A stretch of 64,000 bases of DNA from Asticcacaulis machinosus (lineage in GTDB: Bacteria; Pseudomonadota; Alphaproteobacteria; Caulobacterales; Caulobacteraceae): assembly GCF_028550435.1 (NCBI RefSeq), contig NZ_JAQQKV010000001.1:1550001-1614000 (forward strand). The letters run 5' to 3'. Positions 17,850 to 26,669 of this stretch are shown piece by piece (position 1 is the stretch's first letter; each line of letters begins with the position of its first letter). The notes beneath the pieces were generated by a model, which was not told where the DNA came from, ran no database searches, and saw nothing but the letters and a program-made list of their open reading frames with translations. The position numbers and the translations under genes are program-made.

Positions 17850-19319
17850 ATGGCTTTAGAGGCGTATCAGACCAACGGGTTCTATGACGAACTGTTCAAA
17901 GGGGACGGCGTGGCGCATGACAGCGCCCTGCCGTTAATCAAGCAGATCGACGCCTTGAGTAAGGCTGACCTTAAGCGCAAGCAAAAATGGGCTGAAGACA
18001 TTCTTTATCAGTCCGGCAATACCTTCAACGTCTATGGCGATAAGAAGGGCACGGAGAAAATCCTGCCGTTCGATGTCATCCCACGCATGGTGGCGGCCTC
18101 GGACTGGGACCGGCTGGAAAAAGGCATTAAGCAACGGATTTACGCGCTTAACCTGTTCATTCAGGACATCTATAATGACCAGAAAATCCTCAAGGACGGG
18201 GTGGTCCCGCGTGAGTTGATTTTTTCCTCAGCCTGCTACCTCAAACCGTGTGAAGGCTTAAAACCGCCCAAGGGGGTGTGGACGCATATTTCCGGCACTG
18301 ACTTTGTACGCGCCGGCGACGGTGAGTTCTATGTACTGGAAGACAATCTGCGCTGCCCGTCGGGCATTTCCTATGTGCTGGAAAACCGGGCGGTGCTGAA
18401 ACGCATCCTGCCGCACATTTTCCAGTCGATGAAGGTGCGCCCGGTCTCCGACTATGGCGATCACCTCTACCGGACATTGAAATTCATTGCCCCCGAAGGC
18501 GTCGAAGACCCCAACATCATCGTGCTCACCCCCGGCATCTATAACAGTGCCTATTTCGAGCACGCTTACCTTGCCCAACAAATGGGCGTGCCACTGGCAC
18601 AGGGCTCAGACCTGATCGTCAAGGACGACTATGTGTGGATGCGCACCACGCGCGGCTTGAAAAAAGTCGATGTCATCTATCGCCGCATTGATGATGAATT
18701 CATGGATCCTGAGACCTTCCGTAAGGAGTCCGTCTTAGGCGTGCCGGGCCTGATGCGCTGTTACCGGATGGGTCATGTCTCTCTGGCCAATGCCCCTGGC
18801 ACCGGCATTGCCGATGATAAGGCGATCTATGCCTATGTCACTAAAATCATTAAATATTACCTCGACGAAGACCCGATTGCCAACAACGTCCCGACCTATA
18901 TCTGCGAGGACGATAAAGAGCGCGAATACGTCTTGGCCAATCTCGATAAGCTGGTGGTCAAGGCCGTCAACCTGTCGGGCGGCTACGGGATGCTGATCGG
19001 GCCAAAATCGACCAAGGCCGAACAGAAAGAATTCGCCGCCCTGATCAAGGCCAAGCCGCGCGACTATATCGCCCAGCCGACCCTTTCCCTGTCACGGGCG
19101 CCCACTCTGGTCGGCAATGCGATTGAGGGCCGTCACGTCGATTTCCGGCCCTATTCGCTGTACGGCGAAGAGATATTTACCCTACCCGGCGGCCTGACAC
19201 GGGTGGCGCTTAAGAAAGGCTCACTGGTGGTCAATTCGTCTCAGGGCGGCGGTTCCAAGGACACCTGGGTTCTGGGTGACGACACTACCGTCGTGGAAGG
19301 GGGCGCAAATGCTGAGTAG
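17850..19319 (+). CDS. Circularly permuted type 2 ATP-grasp protein
   Basis: 489 residues matching the DUF404/DUF407 circularly permuted ATP-grasp family: [95 protein letters not shown]. Predicted to activate a carboxylate with ATP and join it to an amine, i.e. an amino-acid or peptide ligase. It lies 38 bp after the amidotransferase-transglutaminase fusion and before the alpha-E gene, its usual partner. The natural substrate is unknown. A repeat follows its stop. Confidence 0.93.
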   Translation: MALEAYQTNGFYDELFKGDGVAHDSALPLIKQIDALSKADLKRKQKWAEDILYQSGNTFNVYGDKKGTEKILPFDVIPRMVAASDWDRLEKGIKQRIYALNLFIQDIYNDQKILKDGVVPRELIFSSACYLKPCEGLKPPKGVWTHISGTDFVRAGDGEFYVLEDNLRCPSGISYVLENRAVLKRILPHIFQSMKVRPVSDYGDHLYRTLKFIAPEGVEDPNIIVLTPGIYNSAYFEHAYLAQQMGVPLAQGSDLIVKDDYVWMRTTRGLKKVDVIYRRIDDEFMDPETFRKESVLGVPGLMRCYRMGHVSLANAPGTGIADDKAIYAYVTKIIKYYLDEDPIANNVPTYICEDDKEREYVLANLDKLVVKAVNLSGGYGMLIGPKSTKAEQKEFAALIKAKPRDYIAQPTLSLSRAPTLVGNAIEGRHVDFRPYSLYGEEIFTLPGGLTRVALKKGSLVVNSSQGGGSKDTWVLGDDTTVVEGGANAE

Positions 19320-19334
19320 ATTCGCCTCTCTTCT

Positions 19335-19478
19335 CCTCCCCTGTTTACGGGGGAGGTGGCAGGCCGCTGTGCGGACTGACGAAGGGGGCATCCCCCTGAC
19401 CGTTGTTTGCCCCCTCCGTCTTTTGCTATCGCAAAATCCACCTCCCCCGCTGACGCAGGGGAGGAGAATATCTCTCCT
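19335..19478. repeat. Mosaic palindromic repeat R3, between ATP-grasp and alpha-E genes
   Basis: Outer arms CTCCTCCCCTG at about 19335-19348 and CAGGGGAGGAG at about 19455-19467 are inverted copies. Inner arms GGGGGAGGTGG and CCACCTCCCCC also pair. The middle has CGAAGGGGGCA and TGCCCCCTCCG. Same family as R1, R2 and R4-R7. It separates two genes that are normally tightly linked. Confidence 0.8.
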
Positions 19479-19495
19479 TCAGGGAGGCCCAATCC

Positions 19496-20437
19496 ATGCT
19501 TAGCCGTGTTGCCAATTCGATCTACTGGATGAGCCGCTATCTGGAGCGCGCCGATAATGTCGCGCGCTTCATAACGGTCAATACCCACCTGATGCTTGAC
19601 CTGTCGCTCGATAAGGATTCGACCCAGTGGTATCCGCTGATCGCCACGTCCGGCGATGATGAGGACTTCAATAAACGCTACTCGGTCGCCGATGAAAAAT
19701 CAGTCGTCAAGTTTCTGACCTTTGATCAAAAAAACCCTAATTCGATCATCTCCAGCATCTTTCTCGCCCGCGAAAATGCCCGCACGGTGCGTGAGATCAT
19801 CCCGGTTGAGATGTGGGAAATGATCAATGAGCTTTATCACCTGACCCAGGCCCAGAGCCGTAAACGCTCTATCGCTGACCTTCAGGACTATTACGAATTC
19901 GTGCGCCGCTGCGGCTACATTTTCACGGGCCTTAAGAACAACACCATGTCGCGCGACCAGAGCTGGCAGTTCGCCCACCTTGGGCAGATGCTGGAGCGGG
20001 CCGATAAGACCGCGCGCCTGATCGACGTCAAATACTTCCTGCTTTTGCCGCGAGGTCAGGTCATCGACAGCCCCTATGACACCGTGCAGTGGGGGGCCGT
20101 GCTCAAATCGGTCGATGCGCTGGAAATGTACCGGCAGCAATATCATTCGATCAACTACCGCGATGTGACCGAGTTTTTGCTGTTCTCGACCGCCTTTCCA
20201 CGTTCGGTCAGCTTTACGCTGGAATCGGCGGCGTTTTCGCTTGGGATGCTGAGCGGCGATGCGGCCACACCATCGGTCGCCATGCAGGAAATGAAAACCC
20301 TGATCGGCAGCATTCAGGGCTCAAACGCCGATGACATCATCGCGTCGGGCTTGCATGAATTTATCGATATATTTCAGTACAATCTGAACCTTGTCGACAC
20401 GGCGATCTTTGAGAACTATTTCGACCCGGAGGCGTAA
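19496..20437 (+). CDS. Alpha-E domain protein (DUF403)
   Basis: 313 residues, almost entirely alpha-helical, beginning with the family hallmark MLSRVANSIYWMSRYLERADNVAR (given here in parts: MLSRVANSIYW, MSRYLERADN). A second helix repeat reads FAHLGQMLERADKTARLID. Alpha-E proteins occur with circularly permuted ATP-grasp enzymes and transglutaminases. Their role is unknown, and a carrier, scaffold or amidoligase accessory function has been proposed. Good ribosome site (CAGGGAGG) 8 bp before the ATG. Confidence 0.93.
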   Translation: MLSRVANSIYWMSRYLERADNVARFITVNTHLMLDLSLDKDSTQWYPLIATSGDDEDFNKRYSVADEKSVVKFLTFDQKNPNSIISSIFLARENARTVREIIPVEMWEMINELYHLTQAQSRKRSIADLQDYYEFVRRCGYIFTGLKNNTMSRDQSWQFAHLGQMLERADKTARLIDVKYFLLLPRGQVIDSPYDTVQWGAVLKSVDALEMYRQQYHSINYRDVTEFLLFSTAFPRSVSFTLESAAFSLGMLSGDAATPSVAMQEMKTLIGSIQGSNADDIIASGLHEFIDIFQYNLNLVDTAIFENYFDPEA

Positions 20438-20503
20438 AGCCTCTGGACACCCGCCTCTGGAATGTAACATAGTGCCTCAAATTTTGGGGACTATGGGGCA
20501 TTC

Positions 20504-21526
20504 ATGCGTATTTCAGGTTTATCTTTATCATTGGCGCTACTGTTGGCTCCACCGTCACTATCTGTGGCTCAGGTCGACAGCAACTCACCTGATTATCGGG
20601 AACTGGCCCTTACCCTGGAAGCTGAAACAGGGACGATCATTCAGGATCTTAAGATCACTAAAATTGAAACACGTGGCACTGTCACTAAGCAAACCTCCAT
20701 GAAAGCCCGTTACCGTCAGTCTTACAGCTACGAAGATACAGCCTTTCGCATCAAAAAGAGCCTTATCGATTTCGAACTTACGGACGCAGATGGTACGGTT
20801 TACAACGCGAAAACCCCAAAGAGCCCTGAAACTGAAATTTTGCAGATGGTGATCGGCGGCTTCAGCGACGTGACCTACATTGCCGATGACAGCCTGTCAC
20901 CTCAACGCATAGAAGACTGGGACGGCGTCAGAGCTACAAGCAAAGCCATTCTCGTCAAGGCCGCCGAAATTTCAGGTGTAGCCAACGGGCCCGCTCAGGC
21001 CGGAGCGATTGCAGATCAATTGTATGGAAAGCTCACCCCCGAACAAGCTGCAGACCTGTTTTTAAAAGTAGATAAACAAATCACTTTGCCGCATATGATG
21101 GGGCTGGAGTTAAACAAGCCTCTTCGCGCTGAAAGCCAGATTCAATCTCCGGTCGGCGGGCCTCCACTCGATGCCGTTGAAGTCGTGACACTGACCGAAT
21201 GGGATGACGCTAAGCAGACTGCGCGTTTGAGCTATGATTACAGCCCAACTCCGGAATCATTTACGAAATTTATTACTGAATTCATGCCTGTCTTTCTTAA
21301 GAACGCGGGCGCTTCAGACAACGTTATTGCTGAGTTCAACTCGTTCCTGAAGGAAGGAAAAACCAGCGATTTGTTCGTTAACAACACGCACTGCGACTAC
21401 GAAATGGACATTGCGACTGGCCTTGTGCGCCACGGGAAGTGTACGGAGACGGTCGGCATGAACATTCCCGGAGAAAATGTTAAGAATACTCAGATCAGAG
21501 AGTTTAGTGAAAAAATAGGCTCCTAA
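20504..21526 (+). CDS. Secreted protein of unknown function
   Basis: 340 residues with a signal peptide ending SLSVA|QV. I do not recognise a family. Visible parts are an N-terminal beta-rich region (residues 25-115), a Gly/Ala/Gln-rich helical middle (NGPAQAGAIADQLYGKLTPEQAADLFLKVD split around residue 165-195) and a C-terminal part with two Cys (NNTHCDYEMD and RHGKCTETVG) that could form a disulfide. It starts 66 bp after the alpha-E gene on the same strand, so it may be a periplasmic target or partner of that cluster, but nothing in the sequence proves it. Its stop overlaps the convergent dioxygenase gene. Confidence 0.75.
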   Translation: MRISGLSLSLALLLAPPSLSVAQVDSNSPDYRELALTLEAETGTIIQDLKITKIETRGTVTKQTSMKARYRQSYSYEDTAFRIKKSLIDFELTDADGTVYNAKTPKSPETEILQMVIGGFSDVTYIADDSLSPQRIEDWDGVRATSKAILVKAAEISGVANGPAQAGAIADQLYGKLTPEQAADLFLKVDKQITLPHMMGLELNKPLRAESQIQSPVGGPPLDAVEVVTLTEWDDAKQTARLSYDYSPTPESFTKFITEFMPVFLKNAGASDNVIAEFNSFLKEGKTSDLFVNNTHCDYEMDIATGLVRHGKCTETVGMNIPGENVKNTQIREFSEKIGS

Positions 21527-22290
21527 GCCCGCCCCAGTTTTTGCCTCAGCCAGCTTCCCGCATGGGGATCTGCGTAGTGCATGAGACCGGTGGAGCGAAT
21601 TTTATCGACATCGCATGGCTCATTGGTATGCAGCGTCCGGTAGCCCCAGAACATATAGACATTCCCCGGCTCCATCTTCAACCGTACCGGTTTAAGCCAG
21701 CCAGAGCGGACGCCAAACCTTAGCGCCCACTGGCTCGCAGGATTATCCAGCAGCACCTTATCGATCAGATTGTGCACATAGTTGCGTCTGATTTTGCGAC
21801 GATTAGGGAACATGATCAGGTCGCCAGATATGCCTTCGATCGGGATAATCACCGGCACAAGGGCCGTGAGCACGTAGGAATCATAGTGGAAATAATAGGC
21901 GTGTTTTTGCCCCGTCTTCCCCGCCAGACAGCGCAGCACCATATGAAATCGCGATGGCGGCGGCACATTTTGAGTACCGGCGCGGTAAATTTCGCGGCAG
22001 GCCCGATTAAAATTACCGCTTTGTGACAAGGCCTCTAAAAGCGTGCCCTGAACCGCGTCAGAGCCGGTGAAGTGCATATATTCCCCCCCGTTGCGACCGA
22101 CGCGATCCTGCACAAACCGGCGGGTATTTACCAACAGTGCTTCGGGCAGGCAATTGCGGATGACGCCATACCCAAGCGTGTCGATGGAGCGCACCACCGC
22201 GTCAATATCTGCGGCTGAAAGGCAAAGAAAAATATCGCTCACAGGCATCTCCGGCTGGTACCGAATCCGACGCAGTTCAGGCCCATCCAT
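21523..22290 (-). CDS. Putative 2-oxoglutarate/Fe(II) dioxygenase (phytanoyl-CoA dioxygenase-like)
   Basis: 255 residues; a second Met at residue 15 (22248) is an equally good start. An HYDSY motif (possible His-x-Asp metal pair), a distal His in GYRTLHTNEPC and an Arg in KIRSTGLMHYADPH after it fit the double-stranded beta-helix of 2-oxoglutarate oxygenases. RVGRNGGEYMHFTGSD is a probable entrance loop. No signal peptide. Substrate unknown. It converges with the unknown secreted protein, overlapping by 4 bp. Confidence 0.65.
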   Translation of the reverse strand: MDGPELRRIRYQPEMPVSDIFLCLSAADIDAVVRSIDTLGYGVIRNCLPEALLVNTRRFVQDRVGRNGGEYMHFTGSDAVQGTLLEALSQSGNFNRACREIYRAGTQNVPPPSRFHMVLRCLAGKTGQKHAYYFHYDSYVLTALVPVIIPIEGISGDLIMFPNRRKIRRNYVHNLIDKVLLDNPASQWALRFGVRSGWLKPVRLKMEPGNVYMFWGYRTLHTNEPCDVDKIRSTGLMHYADPHAGSWLRQKLGRA

Positions 22291-22376
22291 AACATCACGT
22301 AACGCTCGAAAGGCTAAACGGTTTCACAAACCGCGGCGCAATTGATCTTAAGTGTGACTTTGCAGGCGCAAAAAAC

Positions 22377-22410
22377 CCGCTGACGGAGGGAATTCGTCAG
22401 CGGGCGAAGG
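22377..22410 (-). terminator. Hairpin with T-run on the minus strand
   Basis: CCCGCTGACG and CGTCAGCGGG form a 10-bp stem with a 9-bp loop (GAGGGAATT), followed on the minus strand by GGTTTTTTGC. It has terminator form but no minus-strand gene lies directly upstream of it, so it may be an attenuator-like element in the leader of the dioxygenase gene or a relic. Confidence 0.5.
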
Positions 22411-22669
22411 TGTGGAAGGGGCTGCGGCACCAAGGGTTAAGGCAAGCCTCATGCCCGCGATGAAGCCGTTATTCCGCTGGAAAGTCAATTTAATATTTCA
22501 ATTTTCTTTAATATATAGCAATATCTGTATACCTACATTACCGCGCATAAAATGGCACGCCGCCGATAATCGTATAAAATATTGTTTACATTGCTGTTTT
22601 ATATAGTTTAGCGCACTATATCCTTTATAGGCAACAACGTGAGTCGAAGACCATGACCGGAGCCAGAAC

Positions 22670-23911
22670 ATGAGCGCAGATGAACGCGTCGATATAGCTT
22701 ACAAGGCGCCCAAACCCGCAAACTACGGTGAGGGTCTGTCCGGCACCAACCTGGAGCGGGCCGGTGACCATAATCAGCGCGTAACCTTGCAGGCTATCAG
22801 AGCCAACGGCCCGATCACGCGCGCTGATCTGGCGCAAATCACCGGTCTTACGGCGCCCGCCATAGCCAATATCACCAAACGTCTTTTGGATGACAACCTG
22901 ATCCTTAAGGCCGGCCGGCTGCTGGGCGGGCGCGGGCAACCGGCCACCAAGCTGGTTGTAAACCCTGACGGAGCCTTTTCGATCGGCCTCAATATCGACC
23001 GCGACCATATCGCCGTCGTCGCCCTCGATTTTCAGGGTAAGGTTCGTGCGCGGGTCAGCAAAGAAGTGCACTTCGCCATGCCCGACGATGTGGTCGCCTT
23101 TTTCAAAGCCGCCACCTCTCAGATGGAAGCCAGCCATGCCATCAATTTTGAGCGCCTGATCGGTATTGGCATCGGTATGCCTGACGACCTGGGCCGGGTG
23201 CGGCTGCCGAACCGGCCCGAAGCCTATGAACTGTGGTCTCAGATCAACATAGCGGAATTGTTCGAACCGATCCTGAATGTCCCGGTGTGTCTTGAAAACG
23301 ACGCGACAGCAGCGGCTATAGGCGAAATGCAGTTCGGTCACGGCCTGCAAACCGCCAGTTTCATCTACACTCTGATCAGTGCCGGTCTGGGCGGCGGACT
23401 GGTCATTAATGGCCATTATTTCCGCGGTGCCGATGGCCGCAGCGGGGAGATCGGTTTCTTACCCATTACCCGTACATTGCCCGATGGCGACAAGGCGCCA
23501 GCCTCGCTTCAGGATGCGGTGTCGCTCTATGCGCTGTACGGTCATCTGAATGCGGCAGGCTTTGCGGTGTCCACCCCGGCTGATCTGGAAAACCTGACCG
23601 CGGCTGGCCTGGAAAAAGTCGATGAATGGATTGAGGCCGCTGTGCAGCACCTGCACGATCCGTTCCTGACCTTAAGCTGCGCCATCAATCCGGAAGCCCA
23701 TTATGTCGGCGGACGGGTACCTGCGGCCTTTATCGAAAAGCTATGCACGCGCCTGAACGAAAACTACGCTAAACTAAGCGACCGGGTGCCTAAGATCGCG
23801 CCGGTGACACGGGCGGCCCTGGCGGCGGATGCTGCGGCGATGGGCGCGGCTATTCTGCCGTTCAATGAGCGGTTTTTGCCGATCCGCGAAGCCCTTATGA
23901 AAACGGCTTAA
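22670..23911 (+). CDS. ROK-family transcriptional repressor
   Basis: 413 residues. The N-terminal winged helix-turn-helix (NQRVTLQAIRANGPITRADL, then LTAPAIANITKRLLDD) precedes a ROK sugar-kinase-like domain (IGLNIDRDHIAVVALD, VCLENDATAAAIGE, SAGLGGGLVINGHYFRGADGRSGEIGF). The zinc-binding CxCGxxGCxE motif of ROK kinases is missing, as is common in degenerate ROK regulators. It is likely the sensor for the adjacent sugar locus (23977-34658), binding the sugar or its phosphate. The upstream 180 bp is very AT-rich and probably holds promoter and operators. Confidence 0.9.
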   Translation: MSADERVDIAYKAPKPANYGEGLSGTNLERAGDHNQRVTLQAIRANGPITRADLAQITGLTAPAIANITKRLLDDNLILKAGRLLGGRGQPATKLVVNPDGAFSIGLNIDRDHIAVVALDFQGKVRARVSKEVHFAMPDDVVAFFKAATSQMEASHAINFERLIGIGIGMPDDLGRVRLPNRPEAYELWSQINIAELFEPILNVPVCLENDATAAAIGEMQFGHGLQTASFIYTLISAGLGGGLVINGHYFRGADGRSGEIGFLPITRTLPDGDKAPASLQDAVSLYALYGHLNAAGFAVSTPADLENLTAAGLEKVDEWIEAAVQHLHDPFLTLSCAINPEAHYVGGRVPAAFIEKLCTRLNENYAKLSDRVPKIAPVTRAALAADAAAMGAAILPFNERFLPIREALMKTA

Positions 23912-23918
23912 AACCTAA

Positions 23919-23965
23919 GCGCATCCCCAAAAGTGTGAAGCGGTTTTGGGATCTGGATGCGCGAC
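23919..23965. repeat. Small imperfect palindromic repeat (copy A)
   Basis: GCGCATCCCCAAAA, a short centre GTGTGAAGCGG, then TTTTGGGATCTGGATGCGC forms an imperfect hairpin. A closely similar half (GCGCATTCCCAAAACTGTGAAGCGGTTTT, given in parts: GCGCATTCCCAAAA, CTGTGAAGCGGTTTT) occurs at 38797-38825. It could act as a bidirectional terminator between the convergent ROK and esterase genes. Confidence 0.6.
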
Positions 23966-23976
23966 AAAATAAAAGA

Positions 23977-25533
23977 TCAGGGCCGGTTAAGCATATCGCA
24001 GACACCGGATCGCAACCGCTGACGGGCCACCGGGCCTGATTTTGAAAACTGCATGTAGTTTTCATCCAGTCCAAACTCAGGCCAATCGGTCAGATTAGAG
24101 CCCCCAGGCACACCCGTCTTCGCAAAACCCGCCCAATAGGCCATCAGCGGTGGCCAGGCACTCAAGGTCGCACCGGCGGGCGGCCTGTTAAACACAAAGG
24201 CCAGTTCAGAGCCGTGTCCCGCGACCTTAGCCGGATCGGCATCGACATCCAGTTGATATAGCCACACCTTTTGCCCTGCGGACGCCTGATGATCGGCGAC
24301 CCACACTGACGGGCAACGGAAACTCAAGTCCGTCGCCAGTTGCAGATCGGCCGCACCCAGCACCGGATCAGACGGTGGATCAAGGTTGATATCGAGTTTA
24401 TAATAACGCTTAGCCGTAAAGGATCGCTCCCCGAACTCACGCTGGATCGTGCTGTAGACCGCATCCTTGCCGCCGTGCAGGCCCAGTTCACGCGCTGACA
24501 TACCAATGATCAAAGGCACCTTGGCCTGATCACCATCCATAAACACATCTTCGGGCGCCCGTGGCAGGACATGGCCATCAATGGTCGGTTGCAGCCAGAT
24601 AAAGCTGTCGTCAGGGATGGGCGCGTCCAGCTTATCCGCCGCCGCCTGCAGCGCCTTTGCCGGAGCGGCCCGCAAGCTCACCAGTGCGCGCACACTTCCC
24701 GGATCTTTTTCGGTGCGCGGGCCGATCGATTTGGCCAGTTCGACACCCAAAGCCTCGTTCTGGGTCAGGGTGCGGGGGGGCAGGCCAAACTGCGGCGTGC
24801 CGCTTTGCATAATCGCCTTATGGAACAGGCCCGCAGCCAGCGGGGAGCTGAGCAACAGGCCGACATCGTGGCTACCCGCGCTATGGCCAAAGATGGTGAC
24901 ATTGTCCGGGTCGCCGCCAAAGGCCGCTATATTGGCTTTTACCCACTCAAGACCCGCGATCTGATCCATCAGCGCATAATTGCCGGAAACCTTGCCGGGA
25001 CTTTCGGCGCTCAGGGCCGGATGCGACATGAACCCCAAAACGCCCAGCCGGTATTGCAGACTGACCAAAACCACACCCTCTTCGACGAGGCTTGAGGAGA
25101 TAGTCCCCGCGCCGCCCCCGGCCCGATTGGCCCCGCCGTGGATAAAGACCATGACCGGTAATTTGGCATCGGCACCTAGTTTGGGTGTGCGCAGTTCGAG
25201 GTAAAGGCAATCCTCAGCGCTGGAGGCCGCGTCCTTTTCGTTCCAGCCATAGGACACCTGCAGACAGGCCGGCGCGCTCTTTTGGGCCAGCCGCACCCCT
25301 TTCCAGTTCGCCACGGCTTGGGGCGGCTTCCAGCGCAGGTCACCGACCGGCGCTTTGGCGAACGGGACGCCCTTGAATGCAAAGCTGTTATTGGGGCCAT
25401 TTTCGCCCATCAGAGCGCCCTGGGCCGTCCTGATCACGGGGCCATCCGGTTTTGGCGATTGTGCCTGAGCCACAGCCGACAGCGCCAGCCACAGACCTAT
25501 TACTACCCCACCCTTGTTGCAGACCTTCGCCAT
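23977..25533 (-). CDS. Secreted carboxylesterase type B
   Basis: 518 residues with a signal peptide ending AVAQA|QS. Family motifs are FKGVPFAKAPVGDLRW, EDCLYLELRTP, the oxyanion HGGANRAGG, the nucleophile GHSAGSHDVG (Ser near residue 218) and a C-terminal GHGSELAFVF carrying the catalytic His. Likely a periplasmic esterase that removes acyl groups from imported oligosaccharides, since it lies at the end of a gene run with a sugar kinase, symporter and TonB receptor. The specific ester is unknown. Confidence 0.9.
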   Translation of the reverse strand: MAKVCNKGGVVIGLWLALSAVAQAQSPKPDGPVIRTAQGALMGENGPNNSFAFKGVPFAKAPVGDLRWKPPQAVANWKGVRLAQKSAPACLQVSYGWNEKDAASSAEDCLYLELRTPKLGADAKLPVMVFIHGGANRAGGGAGTISSSLVEEGVVLVSLQYRLGVLGFMSHPALSAESPGKVSGNYALMDQIAGLEWVKANIAAFGGDPDNVTIFGHSAGSHDVGLLLSSPLAAGLFHKAIMQSGTPQFGLPPRTLTQNEALGVELAKSIGPRTEKDPGSVRALVSLRAAPAKALQAAADKLDAPIPDDSFIWLQPTIDGHVLPRAPEDVFMDGDQAKVPLIIGMSARELGLHGGKDAVYSTIQREFGERSFTAKRYYKLDINLDPPSDPVLGAADLQLATDLSFRCPSVWVADHQASAGQKVWLYQLDVDADPAKVAGHGSELAFVFNRPPAGATLSAWPPLMAYWAGFAKTGVPGGSNLTDWPEFGLDENYMQFSKSGPVARQRLRSGVCDMLNRP

Positions 25534-25634
25534 AACGCCGCGACCACTTTAATGAATTACGCAGACATTATCTGTCTTAAAAACAACTCATCTGCCAGAT
25601 AAAAATCTCAGGTCAAAGATCATGGCGTCCGTTT

Positions 25635-26558
25635 TTAGCCTTCGCGCCACAGATAAGCCGCTCCGCGCACACCGGACGAATCGCCCCAACGCGCGGGTTT
25701 AAGCTGCGCTTGCCAGCCATCCGAGAACACATAGGGCTCGATAATCGCCGGCAGACGCTCATAAATTTCCGGTACGTTCGACAAACCACCGCCAAATACA
25801 AACACGTCAGGATCCAGAATATTGACGATCGCCGCCATGCCACGGCCCAGGCGGCTCAACAGCCGGTCAAAGGCGGCCACGGCGTCACGATCCCCGGCGC
25901 GCATCGCCTCTATGATCTCTTCGCCCTTAAGTGCGCGCCCGGTCGTATGTTCAAAATCGCGCGCAAAGCCGGTGCCTGACACCCAGGTCTCAAGGCAACC
26001 GTGCTGCCCGCACCAGCATTTAGGCCCCGGATATTCATTCAGTTTCGGCCACGGCAAGGGCATGTGCCCCCATTCACCCGCCACGCCATTGGCACCTTCA
26101 ACCAGATGCCCGTCAACCACCAGCCCGCCGCCGCAGCCTGTTCCCACAATAATGGCAAAGACGGATTTCGCCCCCTTCGCCGCCCCATCGATAGCTTCGC
26201 TTAAGGCCAGGCAGTTGGCATCGTTGGCCAGACGTACAGGTCGCTTTAACGCCTGCTCCAGATCCTCACGGAACGGCTTACCGTTGAGATAAACCGAATT
26301 GGCATTGCGCATGACACCGGTGCGCGGGGACACGGATCCGGGGGAACCAATCCCTATGGTCGCGCTGATACCGGTAAGTTCAGGGACTTTAATTTTAGCT
26401 TCGGTCTCTACCCGCGCCGTGAGCTCACGCACCAGCCGGATAGCCGCCGGGTAACTGCCGGGATTGGGTTCACGTTGGCGCGACAGGAAGGTGCCGTCGG
26501 CTGACAGCGCTGCTGCCTCGATCTTTGTGCCCCCGAAATCAACACCAATATAAAGCAT
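25635..26558 (-). CDS. ROK-family sugar kinase (fructokinase/glucokinase/GlcNAc kinase type)
   Basis: 307 residues. ATP-binding DFGGTKIEAA at the N-terminus, DANCLALSEA, GTGCGGGLVVDG, EWGHMPL and the zinc site CWCGQHGCLETWVSG are all intact, so this is an active-type ROK kinase. It would phosphorylate the hexose or aminosugar imported by the adjacent FucP-family symporter. The exact sugar cannot be read from sequence. Separated from the symporter gene by a terminator (26601-26639). Confidence 0.9.
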   Translation of the reverse strand: MLYIGVDFGGTKIEAAALSADGTFLSRQREPNPGSYPAAIRLVRELTARVETEAKIKVPELTGISATIGIGSPGSVSPRTGVMRNANSVYLNGKPFREDLEQALKRPVRLANDANCLALSEAIDGAAKGAKSVFAIIVGTGCGGGLVVDGHLVEGANGVAGEWGHMPLPWPKLNEYPGPKCWCGQHGCLETWVSGTGFARDFEHTTGRALKGEEIIEAMRAGDRDAVAAFDRLLSRLGRGMAAIVNILDPDVFVFGGGLSNVPEIYERLPAIIEPYVFSDGWQAQLKPARWGDSSGVRGAAYLWREG

Positions 26559-26600
26559 CTTTGTCCCAGACCGGCCTAAGCGCCGAAATTTTACTCAAAT

Positions 26601-26639
26601 AAAAAGGCCCCTGCCCGTTTTAAGGCTTAAGCAGGGGCC
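26601..26639 (-). terminator. Rho-independent terminator after the sugar symporter
   Basis: On the minus strand GGCCCCTGC, a 16-nt loop, GCAGGGGCC and then TTTTT. Nine-base-pair GC-rich stem immediately downstream of the symporter stop (26670). Confidence 0.85.
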
Positions 26640-26669
26640 CTCGTTTACAGTTCAGCGTGAGTGGCCCGA

